The notes under the pieces are model-generated. The model worked only from the letters and a program-made list of their open reading frames with translations, was not told the origin of the DNA and ran no database searches. A stretch of DNA of 64,000 bases, taken from the NCBI RefSeq assembly GCF_001976065.1, contig NZ_MNAH01000013.1:2142-66141 (forward strand), written 5' to 3'. Each line of letters starts with the position of its first letter. The stretch's first letter is position 1. The translations under genes were made by a program, and so were the position numbers. This stretch comes from Pseudomonas putida. Lineage in GTDB: Bacteria; Pseudomonadota; Gammaproteobacteria; Pseudomonadales; Pseudomonadaceae. Shown in pieces: positions 8,518 through 17,324 of this stretch.

Positions 8518-8595
8518 GCCACTCCACCTGCACCCACGCCAAGGCCTGCTCCGTACAGCCTGTCGGGCAGGCAAAAACAAAAACAGGAGATAACC

Positions 8596-9648
8596 ATGCA
8601 GTTTTTCGACGATTCCCTGCACCCGGACACCATGGAAAAAGTGGTGATTACCGTCGCCCCTTACGCTCCACAATGGATGCCTGGCGACTTCCCGGAAGAC
8701 ATTCCGCTGACCATGGACGAGCACGTGCAGGCGGCAGTCGACTGCTATGAAGCCGGCGCCACCGTGTTGCACTTGCATGTCCGCGAGCTGGACGGCAAAG
8801 GCTCCAAGCGCCTGTCCAAGTTCAACGAGTTGATCGCCGGTGTGCGTGAAGCCGTGCCGGACATGATCATCCAGGTCGGCGGCTCGATTTCCTTTGCCCC
8901 TGAAGGTGACGGTGCCGAAGCCCTGTGGCTGTCCGACGACACCCGGCACATGCTCGCGGACCTGATGCCCAAGCCGGACCAGGTCACCATCGCCATCAAC
9001 ACCATCCAGATGACCATCACCGAGCTGTTGTTCCCGGAAGGCATCGAAGGCACCTCGCTGCTGGAGCCGGCCACCTATGCCGCCTACAGCGAAATGACCG
9101 TGCCGGCCGGGCCTGCCTTTGTCGCCGAGCACCTCAAGCGCCTGCAGGCGAGCAATATCCAGCCGCACTTCCAGCTGACCGGTATTCATGCCTATGAAAC
9201 CCTGGAGCGCCTGGTGCGCAAGGGCATCTACAAGGGCCCGCTGAACCTGACCTGGATCGGCATCGGTGGCGGTTTCGATGGCCCGAACCCGATGAACCTG
9301 ATGAACTTCATCAACCGTGTGCCGGACCGTTGCACCCTGACGGCCGAGTCGTTGCTCAAGAACGTGCTGCCACTCAACACCATCGCCATGGCCATGGGCT
9401 TGCACCCACGCCTGGGCAACGAAGACACCATCATCGACCAGCACGGCAAGCGCTTCTCTTCCGTCGAGCAGGTCAAGCAGACGGTGCGCATCGCCCACGA
9501 GCTGGGTCGTGAAATCGCCACTGGCAAAGAGGCGCGCGACATCTACCGTATCGGCGTGCAGTACGAGACCGTTGAAGAAACCCTGTTGGCCAACGGCATG
9601 GCACCGAACCGCAAGCAGGGGCAGAAGGGCGTACCACAACGCGGCTGA
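8596..9648 (+). CDS. Beta-keto acid cleavage enzyme (BKACE, DUF849 family)
   Basis: 350 residues, somewhat longer than the usual 300-310 because of extra N- and C-terminal sequence. The TIM-barrel enzyme shows the zinc-binding pair H59-L-H61 in VLHLHVRELDG, the IQVGG strand and the TAESLL segment. The family condenses a beta-keto acid with acetyl-CoA, giving acetoacetate and a new acyl-CoA (for example 3-keto-5-aminohexanoate or dehydrocarnitine cleavage). Here it would act on a beta-keto acid formed in the pathway served by the dioxygenase and transporter. AGGAG lies upstream. The substrate is unknown. Confidence 0.85.
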   Translation: MQFFDDSLHPDTMEKVVITVAPYAPQWMPGDFPEDIPLTMDEHVQAAVDCYEAGATVLHLHVRELDGKGSKRLSKFNELIAGVREAVPDMIIQVGGSISFAPEGDGAEALWLSDDTRHMLADLMPKPDQVTIAINTIQMTITELLFPEGIEGTSLLEPATYAAYSEMTVPAGPAFVAEHLKRLQASNIQPHFQLTGIHAYETLERLVRKGIYKGPLNLTWIGIGGGFDGPNPMNLMNFINRVPDRCTLTAESLLKNVLPLNTIAMAMGLHPRLGNEDTIIDQHGKRFSSVEQVKQTVRIAHELGREIATGKEARDIYRIGVQYETVEETLLANGMAPNRKQGQKGVPQRG

Positions 9649-9757
9649 TCCGCTGTGCGGGGCAGGCGGCCAATGGCGGCCTGCCTCGGTTCGGCTGAGT
9701 GCGTGAGCAAGACCAAAAAACAATAACAAAACGGGTGCTAGACACCGAGGAGGCAGC

Positions 9758-11083
9758 ATGGCGTTTCATCACAGTACTGTGGCCGATGAAATGGATACTT
9801 CGATTGGCATTCCACGTCGGTACGCCTGGATTGTGTTTGTGCTGACCTTTGGCCTGTTGATTTCCGATTACATGTCACGGCAGGTACTCAATGCCGTGTT
9901 CCCGATTCTCAAGAACGAGTGGACCCTGAGCGACGGCCAGCTCGGCCTGCTCAGCGGCATCGTCGCGCTGATGGTCGGCCTGCTGACGATTCCCCTGTCG
10001 CTGCTGGCCGACCGCTTTGGCCGGGTCAAGAGCCTGGCGTTGATGGCTGGCCTGTGGAGCCTGGCAACCCTGGGCTGTGCACTGGCCCAGAACTACCCGG
10101 AAATGCTGTTTGCGCGCTTCTTGGTCGGCGTCGGCGAGGCGGCCTACGGCAGCGTCGGCGTCGCCGTGGTGGTGTCGGTCTTTCCCAAGAGCATGCGGGC
10201 GACCCTCGCCAGTGCCTTCATGGCGGGCGCCATGTTCGGCTCGGTGCTGGGCATCTCCATCGGCGGGGCAATCGCGGTGAAGCTGGGCTGGCGTTGGTCG
10301 TTCGCCAGCATGGCGCTGTTCGGCCTGGTGCTGGCGGCGCTGTACCCGATCATCGTCAAGGAAGCGCGTATTGCCCCGCAGCGTCTGGCCACGATCGCCA
10401 ACAAGGCCACAGCCGAGCGCCCTCTGCGCACCCTGTACGGAACGCGTTCGGTGATCGCTGCCTACATCGCCAGCGGCCTGCAGACATTCGTGGTCGGCAG
10501 CATGATTGTGTGGATGCCGAGCTATTTCAACCGCTATTACGCGATGGGCGAGGGCAAGGCGGGCGTCATGGCGGGCGTCATGGTGTTGTGCTGCGGTGTC
10601 GGAGCGATTCTGTGCGGCATGCTCAGTGATCGCCTGAGCCGGCAATCGCCGTTGCGCAAGATCGAGATGTCCATGGTGTTCTGCCTGGGCAGTTGCCTGT
10701 TGATGTCGCTGGCCCTGATGCAGCCCGTTGGCACGCTGCAGTTGGTGCTGATCGGCCTGGCGATGCTGTTGGTGACGGGCATCAACGGCCCGACCATTGC
10801 CACGATCGCCAACCTGACCCACTACAAAGTGCATGGCACCGCGTTTGCCACCCTGACCCTGGTCAACAATCTGATCGGCCTGGCCCCGGGGCCTTTCCTC
10901 ACCGGCCGGGTGTCTGACCTGATCGGCCTGCATGGCGCCTTCCAGTTGATACCGCTGATGAGCATCGCGGCAGCGGCGGTTTTTTTCTATATCCGTTGTC
11001 ACTATCTCGACGACATTGCAAGCGTTCAGGGCGGGAAGGTCGCAGAGGCGCCGGGCAAAGCCGCGATGGAGGTGTCGTCGTGA
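9758..11083 (+). CDS. MFS transporter, probable substrate uptake
   Basis: 441 residues with about 12 hydrophobic segments in two halves. The loop between segments 2 and 3 carries the MFS signature LLADRFGRVKSLALM, and the middle loop is charged. It resembles the ACS/metabolite:H+ symporter branch that imports organic anions. Its position inside a catabolic operon, directly after the BKACE gene, points to uptake of the pathway substrate. GAGGAGG precedes the ATG. The stop overlaps the GTG start of the next gene. Confidence 0.85.
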   Translation: MAFHHSTVADEMDTSIGIPRRYAWIVFVLTFGLLISDYMSRQVLNAVFPILKNEWTLSDGQLGLLSGIVALMVGLLTIPLSLLADRFGRVKSLALMAGLWSLATLGCALAQNYPEMLFARFLVGVGEAAYGSVGVAVVVSVFPKSMRATLASAFMAGAMFGSVLGISIGGAIAVKLGWRWSFASMALFGLVLAALYPIIVKEARIAPQRLATIANKATAERPLRTLYGTRSVIAAYIASGLQTFVVGSMIVWMPSYFNRYYAMGEGKAGVMAGVMVLCCGVGAILCGMLSDRLSRQSPLRKIEMSMVFCLGSCLLMSLALMQPVGTLQLVLIGLAMLLVTGINGPTIATIANLTHYKVHGTAFATLTLVNNLIGLAPGPFLTGRVSDLIGLHGAFQLIPLMSIAAAAVFFYIRCHYLDDIASVQGGKVAEAPGKAAMEVSS

Positions 11084-11742
11084 CGGGGACATTGCGCATC
11101 AATGTGTTCTTCGACTTCATTTGCCCCTGGTGCCTGATAGGCAAGCGCCAACTTGAACGCGCACTCACGCAGTTGCGTGCCCGCCACCCGCAAGTCGAGG
11201 TGGAGCTGGCCTGGCATGGCGTACAGCTGCTGCCGCACCTGCCGGCGCAGGGCGTGCCTTTTGTCGAGTTCTACCGCCAGCGACTGGGCAGTGCCGAGGC
11301 GGTGCAAGCGCGCCAGGCGCAAGTCCGCCAGGCCGCGGCCAGCGTCGGCGTGAGCATCGACTTCAATGGCATCAGCACCATGCCCAACACCGCCGATGCC
11401 CATCGTCTGCTGGAGCGTGCCGCTGAACTGGGCAGCGTGGCGCAGCGCGATGCCTTGCTGGAGCGGCTGTTCTCCGCCTATTTTCATCAAGGCGAGGACC
11501 TCGGGAACAGTGCCACCCTGCTGTCGATCGCCGAGTCCTGTGGTTACTCGCGTGCGGCCCTGGCCGACTGTCTGGAGGGCGCTCGCTTCCCCTACAACGA
11601 TGGCGGTATGAGCGCCAGGGGCGTGCCGTATTTCATCTTCAACCGTCGCCAGGCGCTGTCCGGTGCACAGCCGGCCGAGGTGCTGTTGCGGGCGATGGAG
11701 CAGACCCTTGAGCAGGACGCGGCCGGGAGTCAATCGGCATGA
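11080..11742 (+). CDS. DsbA-family thioredoxin-like oxidoreductase (FrnE-like)
   Basis: 220 residues from a GTG start that overlaps the MFS stop. No signal peptide is present, so it is cytosolic. The active site C15-P-W-C18 sits in NVFFDFICPWCLIGKRQ, the hallmark of the DsbA/FrnE/HCCA-isomerase clan; the C-terminal GVPYFIFNRR carries the conserved cis-proline. An in-frame ATG at 10996 lies within the MFS gene and was not chosen. FrnE-like proteins are thiol oxidoreductases or isomerases, sometimes glutathione-dependent. Its presence in an operon with sulfur features may mean work on a thiol intermediate, which is inference. Confidence 0.8.
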   Translation: MTGTLRINVFFDFICPWCLIGKRQLERALTQLRARHPQVEVELAWHGVQLLPHLPAQGVPFVEFYRQRLGSAEAVQARQAQVRQAAASVGVSIDFNGISTMPNTADAHRLLERAAELGSVAQRDALLERLFSAYFHQGEDLGNSATLLSIAESCGYSRAALADCLEGARFPYNDGGMSARGVPYFIFNRRQALSGAQPAEVLLRAMEQTLEQDAAGSQSA

Positions 11743-12065
11743 GTCGGCGCATCGCGGTACCGCCTGAGAAAGTCCCGGCACCAGGCCTGCGCACGCTGTT
11801 CGAGCCTGAGGGCCGCAGCCTGGCGCTGTTCAATGTCGCCGGCCAACTCTACGCCATCGACGACAGCTGTCCGCATCAGGGGGCATCACTCTGTGGTGGT
11901 CGGCTGGAGGGCCGGGTCATCCAGTGCCTTGCCCACGGCCTGCGCTTCGACCTGGCGAGCGGCTACCTGCTGAATTCGAGCAGCGTGAAGGTCGGCAGCT
12001 ACCCGGTCGAGGTGGTCGACGGCCAGGTGTTCATCGTCATCGCTTGCAAGGAACCCGCCTCATGA
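11739..12065 (+). CDS. Rieske [2Fe-2S] ferredoxin-type protein
   Basis: 108 residues. The Rieske cluster ligands are clear: C44-P-H46 and, 16 residues later, C63-L-A-H66, in CPHQGASLCGG and CLAHGLRFDL. Size and motif match soluble ferredoxin components of ring-hydroxylating oxygenases (BphF/NirD-like) rather than an oxygenase alpha subunit. It overlaps both neighbours by 4 bases, so it is translationally coupled. No oxygenase alpha/beta pair or reductase is in the operon; it could support the dioxygenase or an oxygenase elsewhere. Confidence 0.85.
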   Translation: MSRRIAVPPEKVPAPGLRTLFEPEGRSLALFNVAGQLYAIDDSCPHQGASLCGGRLEGRVIQCLAHGLRFDLASGYLLNSSSVKVGSYPVEVVDGQVFIVIACKEPAS

Positions 12066-13072
12066 GTGCCATTGCCCTGGCTGATGTTCAAAGCCGTGTG
12101 CAGGAACTGATCCCCGGTTTCATCGTCAGCCTGATCGTTGCCGCGGCGGCGAGTTTCCTTTCCGAGCACTATGGCGCGCCGGTGATGCTGTTCGCGTTGC
12201 TGCTCGGCATGGCGGTGAATTTTCTCGCCGCCGACGGCAAGTGCAAGATCGGTATCGAGTTCACCTCACGCACGGTGCTGCGCATCGGCGTGGCGTTGCT
12301 AGGCATGCGCATCACCCTCGAACAGATCGCCGCGCTGGGCTGGAAACCGGCGGCCCTGGTGGTGATCTCAGTGGTGGTGACCATCCTCGTGTCGATGGTG
12401 GCGGCCAGGGCCATGGGCTTCCAGCGCCTGTTTGGCATGCTCACCGGCGGCGCCACGGCCATTTGCGGCGCCTCCGCGGCCTTGGCATTGGCGGCGTCCT
12501 TTCCCCATCATCCGCAGAAAGAGCGGGCCACGCTGTTCACGGTGATCGGTGTGTCGGCGCTGTCGACCCTGGCCATGATTCTTTACCCGATGATCGCCAA
12601 CTGGCTTGAGCTCGATCCGCAGTCGGCCGGGGTGTTTCTTGGCGCCACCATTCACGATGTGGCCCAGGTGGTGGGCGCCGGCTACAGCCTGTCGACCGAG
12701 ACCGGCGATACGGCCACTGTGGTCAAGTTGATGCGAGTGGCCATGCTGCTGCCGGTGATCGTTTGCGCGGCGATGATTGCCCGCAGGCAGGGTGTTGATC
12801 CGACGGGTAAACGACCGCCGTTGTTGCCTTGGTTTGCGGTGGGCTTTTTGATGCTTGCGTGCCTCAACAGTACTGGCTGGATTGCTCCGGCTGTGCAGGG
12901 TTTGACCAATGATCTTTCGCGCTGGTGCCTGGTCATTGCCATCAGCGCGCTGGGTATGAAGACTCAGCTCAGGGAGCTTGCGGCGGTGGGGATCAAGCCC
13001 ATTTTGCTGATGGTGGGGGAGACGGTCTTTCTCGTCGTGTTGGTGCTGTTGTTGATGCGTTGGGGCTTGTAG
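12062..13072 (+). CDS. YeiH/TauZ-type putative sulfate or sulfite exporter (UPF0324)
   Basis: 336 residues with about 10 membrane segments. The family signature is seen in TGGATAICGASAALALAASFP and in GATIHDVAQVVGAGYSLS. The ATG at 12062 overlaps the Rieske stop (ATGA), so the earlier in-frame codons are rejected. This family includes YeiH of E. coli and the TauZ/SuyZ exporters encoded with sulfonate-degrading enzymes, proposed to expel sulfate or sulfite. That link is the strongest clue that the operon handles a sulfonate or related compound. It is the last gene before a terminator. Confidence 0.85.
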   Translation: MSAIALADVQSRVQELIPGFIVSLIVAAAASFLSEHYGAPVMLFALLLGMAVNFLAADGKCKIGIEFTSRTVLRIGVALLGMRITLEQIAALGWKPAALVVISVVVTILVSMVAARAMGFQRLFGMLTGGATAICGASAALALAASFPHHPQKERATLFTVIGVSALSTLAMILYPMIANWLELDPQSAGVFLGATIHDVAQVVGAGYSLSTETGDTATVVKLMRVAMLLPVIVCAAMIARRQGVDPTGKRPPLLPWFAVGFLMLACLNSTGWIAPAVQGLTNDLSRWCLVIAISALGMKTQLRELAAVGIKPILLMVGETVFLVVLVLLLMRWGL

Positions 13073-13101
13073 GCGAACGTCCCGGGATTTGCTCCTTTTT
13101 G

Positions 13102-13134
13102 CGGTCGTCTTTCCAGCAGATGACCGTTTTTTTT
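13102..13134 (+). terminator. Intrinsic terminator of the 6674-13072 operon
   Basis: CGGTCGTC and GATGACCG form a 7-of-8 bp stem around a 9-base loop, directly followed by eight T residues. It lies 30 bp after the exporter stop codon. Confidence 0.85.
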
Positions 13135-13168
13135 GTACGGTCCATCTCTCGCGGCCGTACCCGATCCA

Positions 13169-13471
13169 CTGTAGGAGCTACTTGTAGGAGCGAGCTTGCT
13201 CGCGAAAAGCGTCTGGACAACGCGGTCACTCAGACAGAGCGCGTCATCGTTGACGACCTTCGCTGGCAAGCCAGCTCCTACAGGGGAATGCGTTCACTTG
13301 AGATCAGGTCGGCCCATAGGGCGCCTCACTTTGGCCGTTGCTCTGGCTTTTGATTTTCTTGCCCCCACGGAGCAGGACCGGAGCGAGGTGACCCGCTGTA
13401 AGAGCGGAACCATAAGCGGCCGTTACCGCAGCAACGGATATGTACTCCGTTGACAAACACCAGGCCAGGTA
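13169..13471. repeat. REP pair and dispersed Pseudomonas intergenic repeat
   Basis: A REP core GTAGGAGCGAGCTTGCTCGC near 13183-13203 and an oppositely oriented core CGCTGGCAAGCCAGCTCCTACAG near 13261-13283 form a BIME-like pair. The rest, to 13471, is a GC-rich stretch with no convincing gene. It contains AGCGGCCGTTACCGCAGCAACGG-type short palindromes and resembles intergenic repeats that are widespread in Pseudomonas. Short ORFs here have no recognisable protein features. Confidence 0.6.
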
Positions 13472-14491
13472 TCAAGCCTCCTTGCGCGGCACAATCTTGC
13501 GTTCACTGCGCCACGCAGCCGGCGGCATGTTGAACTGGGAGATGAACCAGCGCGTGAAGGAGTTGGGCATGGAGTAGCCGAGCATGTCGGCGATCCGTCC
13601 CAACGAGTAGCCGGGGTTCTCCAGGTAGCGCACCACCAGGTCGCGGCGCACGCTGCTGATCAACTCGCTGAAACTGGCGTCTTCTTCGCCCAGGCGGCGC
13701 TGCAGGGTGCGTACGTTCATGCCCTGGCTCTGGGCAATCTGCGCGATGGTCGCGCGGCCCATGGGGAGCAGAAGGTAAATGGATTTGCGCACCTCGAACG
13801 CCACGGAGTGATCGTCCTTGCCCAGCAGCGAATCCATGTAGCGTTGCGCATGGCGGGCCATGGCCGCATTGGCCAGGGGGATGGTGGTGTCGAGGTTGGC
13901 GGCGGGACAGACGATGCCGTTGAACTCGCAGCCGAACTCCAGCTTGCAGCCGAAGATGCGGCGATGCACCGAGAGGTCCGCCGGCGCGTCATGGGTGAAA
14001 CAGACCGTGATCGGGTGCCAGTGTGTGCCGAGCAGGGCGGCGCAGAAGCGGTGCATCACGGCGATGGCCAGTTCGATGGACTGGCGGTTGTTAGTGCCCA
14101 TGTCGGTCACCAGCTCTTCGCGAATGATCACCGTGTTGCCGGTTTCCTCGATGTAGATCGCCAGTGACTCGTTGATCAGCCGCCGGTAATGCACGATCAC
14201 ATCCAGCGCATCGCGCAGGGTGCTCTGATGACTGAGCAGCAGGCTCACTTCGCCAAAATCCGCCAGTTGACGCAGCTCGGCCATGCGTAGGCCGAGGGTT
14301 TCGCAACCGCTCAGGCGCGCCGATTTTTCCAGCAGGATGATGCTGGCGGTGGCCGGGATACGTTGGCTCTGATCGCTCAGCATCGCGGGGCTCAAGCCGA
14401 CTTCGGCCAACAGGGCGACCGCGTTCAGCCGTAGGTGGCGAGCGACGTCCAGATAGTTGGTCAGTACGGCGGTTCGTGCTTGTACGGGCAT
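13472..14491 (-). CDS. AraC-family transcriptional regulator (arabinose-binding-like N-terminus)
   Basis: 339 residues from the ATG at 14491; a longer in-frame extension to 14857 runs over operator-like sequence and is rejected. Residues about 1-210 form the OruR/ArgR-type N-terminal domain (YLDVARHLRLNAVALLAEVGLSP near the start). The last 100 residues are the two-helix-turn-helix DNA-binding domain, with IAQIAQSQGMNVRTLQRRL and the GRIADMLGYSMPNSFTRWF signature of AraC proteins. Motif copies upstream of this gene and upstream of the 6674 operon suggest it controls both itself and that operon. It is divergent from the hydrolase at 14749. Confidence 0.88.
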   Translation of the reverse strand: MPVQARTAVLTNYLDVARHLRLNAVALLAEVGLSPAMLSDQSQRIPATASIILLEKSARLSGCETLGLRMAELRQLADFGEVSLLLSHQSTLRDALDVIVHYRRLINESLAIYIEETGNTVIIREELVTDMGTNNRQSIELAIAVMHRFCAALLGTHWHPITVCFTHDAPADLSVHRRIFGCKLEFGCEFNGIVCPAANLDTTIPLANAAMARHAQRYMDSLLGKDDHSVAFEVRKSIYLLLPMGRATIAQIAQSQGMNVRTLQRRLGEEDASFSELISSVRRDLVVRYLENPGYSLGRIADMLGYSMPNSFTRWFISQFNMPPAAWRSERKIVPRKEA

Positions 14492-14619
14492 GGCGTGACT
14501 ACATTCCAGGTGGTGACAAATGCGCTCTCGCTGTCGCGGTTCCCTGCCAGTTATAGAGACTTGATCGCGAAATGAAAAGCTCCGGGCGCGGTAAATCTCC
14601 CGGGGCGATTCTGCGGCGC

Positions 14620-14657
14620 TGTCACCAAAAGGGAAGTGGCTGACGCCAAATGTAACG
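14620..14657. promoter_or_regulatory. Two AraC-type half-sites 21 bp apart upstream of the araC gene
   Basis: TGTCACCAAAA at 14620 and TGACGCCAAATGTAACG at 14641 are direct repeats with starts 21 bp apart, two helical turns, as AraC dimers require. The second matches the site at 6557 at 14 of 17 positions. They lie about 130-170 bp upstream of the regulator start. Confidence 0.5.
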
Positions 14658-14748
14658 CGCGCCGACAAGGCGAATCCTACTGTGCTGCTGGCAGGGTTCG
14701 GAATGTTGGCGGACCCGCTCGATGGATTGTTCGAGGGTAAAAAACGCG

Positions 14749-15303
14749 ATGAATGACACCACGATTTTGATAGTTCCCGGCCTGCGCGAACACGTGCCAG
14801 CGCATTGGCAAACCTTGCTTGAAGCGAAGCTGGACAACGTCCGCTCGGTGCCGCCACTGGAAGACAACAAGCTCAGCCTGGCGGCTCGGGTGGAAGCGAT
14901 CCAGAGCGAACTGGAGAAAATTTCCGGCCCGGTGATCCTGGTGGCCCACAGCGCCGGTGTGCTGATGGTGGTGCACTGGGCCGCCCGTCATGACCGTCCG
15001 ATCAAGGGCGCCTTGCTGGCCGCGCCGCCGGACCTCGAGGCCAACTGGCCAGCCGGTTATCCAACCCCGGAGAACCTGCGGGCCAATGGCTGGGACCCGT
15101 TGCCAAACGGACCTCTGCCGTTCCCGGCGATCGTCGCGGCCAGTACCAACGACCACCTTGCAAGCCTCGAAGCCGTGACCCGGATGGCCGCGCAATGGGG
15201 CGGTCAACTGGTCAACCTCGGTGCCGTCGGCCATCTCAATCCTGCCGCCGGATACGGCGAGTGGCCGCAGGCCGAAGACTTTATCCGCACGCTCGATCGC
15301 TAG
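14749..15303 (+). CDS. Small serine hydrolase, RBBP9/YdeN family
   Basis: 184 residues, typical for this compact alpha/beta-hydrolase family. The catalytic triad is visible: S68 in LVAHSAGVLM, D135 in AASTNDHLAS and H162 in AVGHLNPAAGYG. It is a cytosolic esterase-type enzyme with unknown natural substrate. The ATG at 14749 is preferred over one at 14722 because GAGGG precedes it and the earlier segment has no family resemblance. It is 113 bp before the DUF1302 gene and could be the first gene of the lipid-related locus, or an independent unit divergent from the AraC gene. Confidence 0.82.
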   Translation: MNDTTILIVPGLREHVPAHWQTLLEAKLDNVRSVPPLEDNKLSLAARVEAIQSELEKISGPVILVAHSAGVLMVVHWAARHDRPIKGALLAAPPDLEANWPAGYPTPENLRANGWDPLPNGPLPFPAIVAASTNDHLASLEAVTRMAAQWGGQLVNLGAVGHLNPAAGYGEWPQAEDFIRTLDR

Positions 15304-15416
15304 TCGAAAACGCCTGAATCAAACCGCCTGAAGAAAACTCGCAGCGGCACCAGGACCGGATGCGAGCCCGTTGTTAGCGCCAAAAAACAAAAACAACAAA
15401 AAACGGAGACAACGCA

Positions 15417-17285
15417 ATGCACACCACGACAAGACCCTGTCCGCTGCATCTGAGCCTGCTGGCCAGCGCCACATTGTTCGCGTCCATGCCGGCTGCCCAG
15501 GCCTTTGAATTCGGTGATAGTGAGAATTGGGCCGTGCGTTTCGATAACACCCTGAAGACCAGTTACGGTCAACGGGTGGAAGGCGAGAATTCGAAGATTG
15601 CCAGCGCCTCCAACTACAACGACGGTGACAAGAATTTCAGTGTCGGCAGTGCGGTGACCCAGCGGGTCGACCTGCTGACCGAGCTGGACGTGGTCTATCA
15701 ACGCCAGATGGGTTTTCGGGTCAGTACCGCGAGCTGGTACGACCATGCCTATGACAATGTCGGCTCCAATTCCAACCCTTTTCCAGGGCAGGCGGACAAT
15801 GCTGGCAACCTGGTCGCGGCGCGGCAGTCCGGGGCGATCCAGCCCGGCGATTCGCTGAACGGCCACACGGCCCGCAAGCATGGCCTGAGCGGCTACACAG
15901 ATCGTTATTACAACGGTCCCTCCGGCGAGATTCTCGATGCCTTTGTGTTCTACAGCACCGAGGTCGGCGAGGAGTCGATGTTCAGCGCCAAGCTCGGGCG
16001 GCACAACATGTACTGGGGCGAGACCCTGTTCAACGCGGCCAACGGCATCAACTACGGTCAGTCGGCCCTGGACCTGGCCAAGTTGTACAACGTGCCCGGC
16101 ACCGAGACCAAAGAGCTGTTCCTGCCGCGCAACCAGCTGTCCATGTCGTTCACAGTCAACCCTGAGCTGACCTTGGGCGCGCAATACTTCCTGGAGTTCC
16201 GCAACACCCGTCTGCCCGAGGGTGGCACCTACATGGGCGGCTACGACATGTTCGGCGAAGGCGGGGAAGTGTTCTGGCTGCCGGTGCCGACGGCGTTGAA
16301 CGGGGCCGGGGCGTTCTACGGTACGCCGCGCGGGCATGACCTCAAGCCGCACAACACTGGTGACTTCGGGCTGATGGCCAAGTGGAGCCCGCAGTGGCTG
16401 GATGGCACCCTGGGCTTCTACTACCGCAAGACCTCGGACCCGATGCCGGTGGTGCTGATCAATGCGCCCAACCTGCAGACGCCAGGCCTGCCGGGTCTCG
16501 ACGGCGCTGAATACCTGGCTGCGTACGCCGATGACATCGACATCTACGGCATCAGCCTGTCCAAGGCCGTGGGCCCGGTCAGCGTCGGCCTTGATGTGAA
16601 CTACCGCGAGAACATGCCGCTGCTGAGCAACTTCACCACCATCAACCCGACCTTGAGTGCGCAGGCGGAACAGGGCCTGGTCAACGGCGACAACCTGATC
16701 AGTGCCGTGCCAACCCGAGGCGACACCGGCACCGCCCGCGGCAAGACTTTCCACGTGGTACTCAACGGCCTGGTGAGCTTTGGCAGTACCCCGTTGTGGG
16801 ACTCGTCCTCGCTGGCTGTCGAAGGCGCGATGACCCATCTGGTCAGCGTCGACAAGGGCAAGCAGTCGTTCAAGGGCAACTCCAGCTACCAGGGGGTCGA
16901 CAAGGTCGACACCAATGCCTACTCCATCTCCACCAACTTCACTCCGACCTGGTTCCAGGTGTTCCCGGGTGTCGATATGTCCATGCCCATGTCCTACAAC
17001 GTCGGCCTCAAGGGCAACTCGGCCGTGCAGCTCGGTGGCAGCGAGGACGCTGGCAGCTACGCCATCGGCGTCGCCGCGGACGTGTATCAAAAGTACAAGT
17101 TCGACCTCAAGTACGTGGACTCCTTTGGCCCCTTCAATACCTGTGAAACCGGCTTCGACAACAACACCCCCGGCAGCGGTGGGCAGTACCGCTGCATTCC
17201 CGGCCAGATCACTTCGCAGTCCGGCCTGGCGCCGCTGCTGAAAGACCGCGGGATGGTCACGGCCTCGTTCAAGACCACCTTCTGA
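15417..17285 (+). CDS. DUF1302 family outer-membrane-associated protein
   Basis: 622 residues with a signal peptide (cut near AQA-F, about residue 30). The mature part is rich in alternating aromatic/polar strands (FDNTLKTSYGQRV near the start, MVTASFKTTF at the end), and the final aromatic residue F is typical of an outer-membrane beta-barrel. DUF1302 proteins always seem to be partnered with DUF1329, as here, 39 bp downstream, and are linked to uptake or handling of hydrophobic substrates. No precise function is established. GGAG precedes the ATG. Confidence 0.8.
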   Translation: MHTTTRPCPLHLSLLASATLFASMPAAQAFEFGDSENWAVRFDNTLKTSYGQRVEGENSKIASASNYNDGDKNFSVGSAVTQRVDLLTELDVVYQRQMGFRVSTASWYDHAYDNVGSNSNPFPGQADNAGNLVAARQSGAIQPGDSLNGHTARKHGLSGYTDRYYNGPSGEILDAFVFYSTEVGEESMFSAKLGRHNMYWGETLFNAANGINYGQSALDLAKLYNVPGTETKELFLPRNQLSMSFTVNPELTLGAQYFLEFRNTRLPEGGTYMGGYDMFGEGGEVFWLPVPTALNGAGAFYGTPRGHDLKPHNTGDFGLMAKWSPQWLDGTLGFYYRKTSDPMPVVLINAPNLQTPGLPGLDGAEYLAAYADDIDIYGISLSKAVGPVSVGLDVNYRENMPLLSNFTTINPTLSAQAEQGLVNGDNLISAVPTRGDTGTARGKTFHVVLNGLVSFGSTPLWDSSSLAVEGAMTHLVSVDKGKQSFKGNSSYQGVDKVDTNAYSISTNFTPTWFQVFPGVDMSMPMSYNVGLKGNSAVQLGGSEDAGSYAIGVAADVYQKYKFDLKYVDSFGPFNTCETGFDNNTPGSGGQYRCIPGQITSQSGLAPLLKDRGMVTASFKTTF

Positions 17286-17324
17286 TTGACGCTCGAAATA
17301 CAACAACAAGTGGAGAGAATTCAG

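Noticed and set aside
7651..9759. 702-codon reverse ORF
   Set aside because: It lies opposite the dioxygenase and BKACE genes, which have clear active sites; the reverse frame shows only low-complexity H, G, V, R composition typical of GC-rich shadows.
13196..13453. Short forward ORFs in the gap after the exporter gene
   Set aside because: They consist of REP and other dispersed repeat sequence with no ribosome site, so they are unlikely to be genes.
15300..17309. 669-codon reverse ORF
   Set aside because: It is the shadow of the DUF1302 gene, which has a signal peptide, ribosome site and partner gene; the reverse product has no signal or domain.
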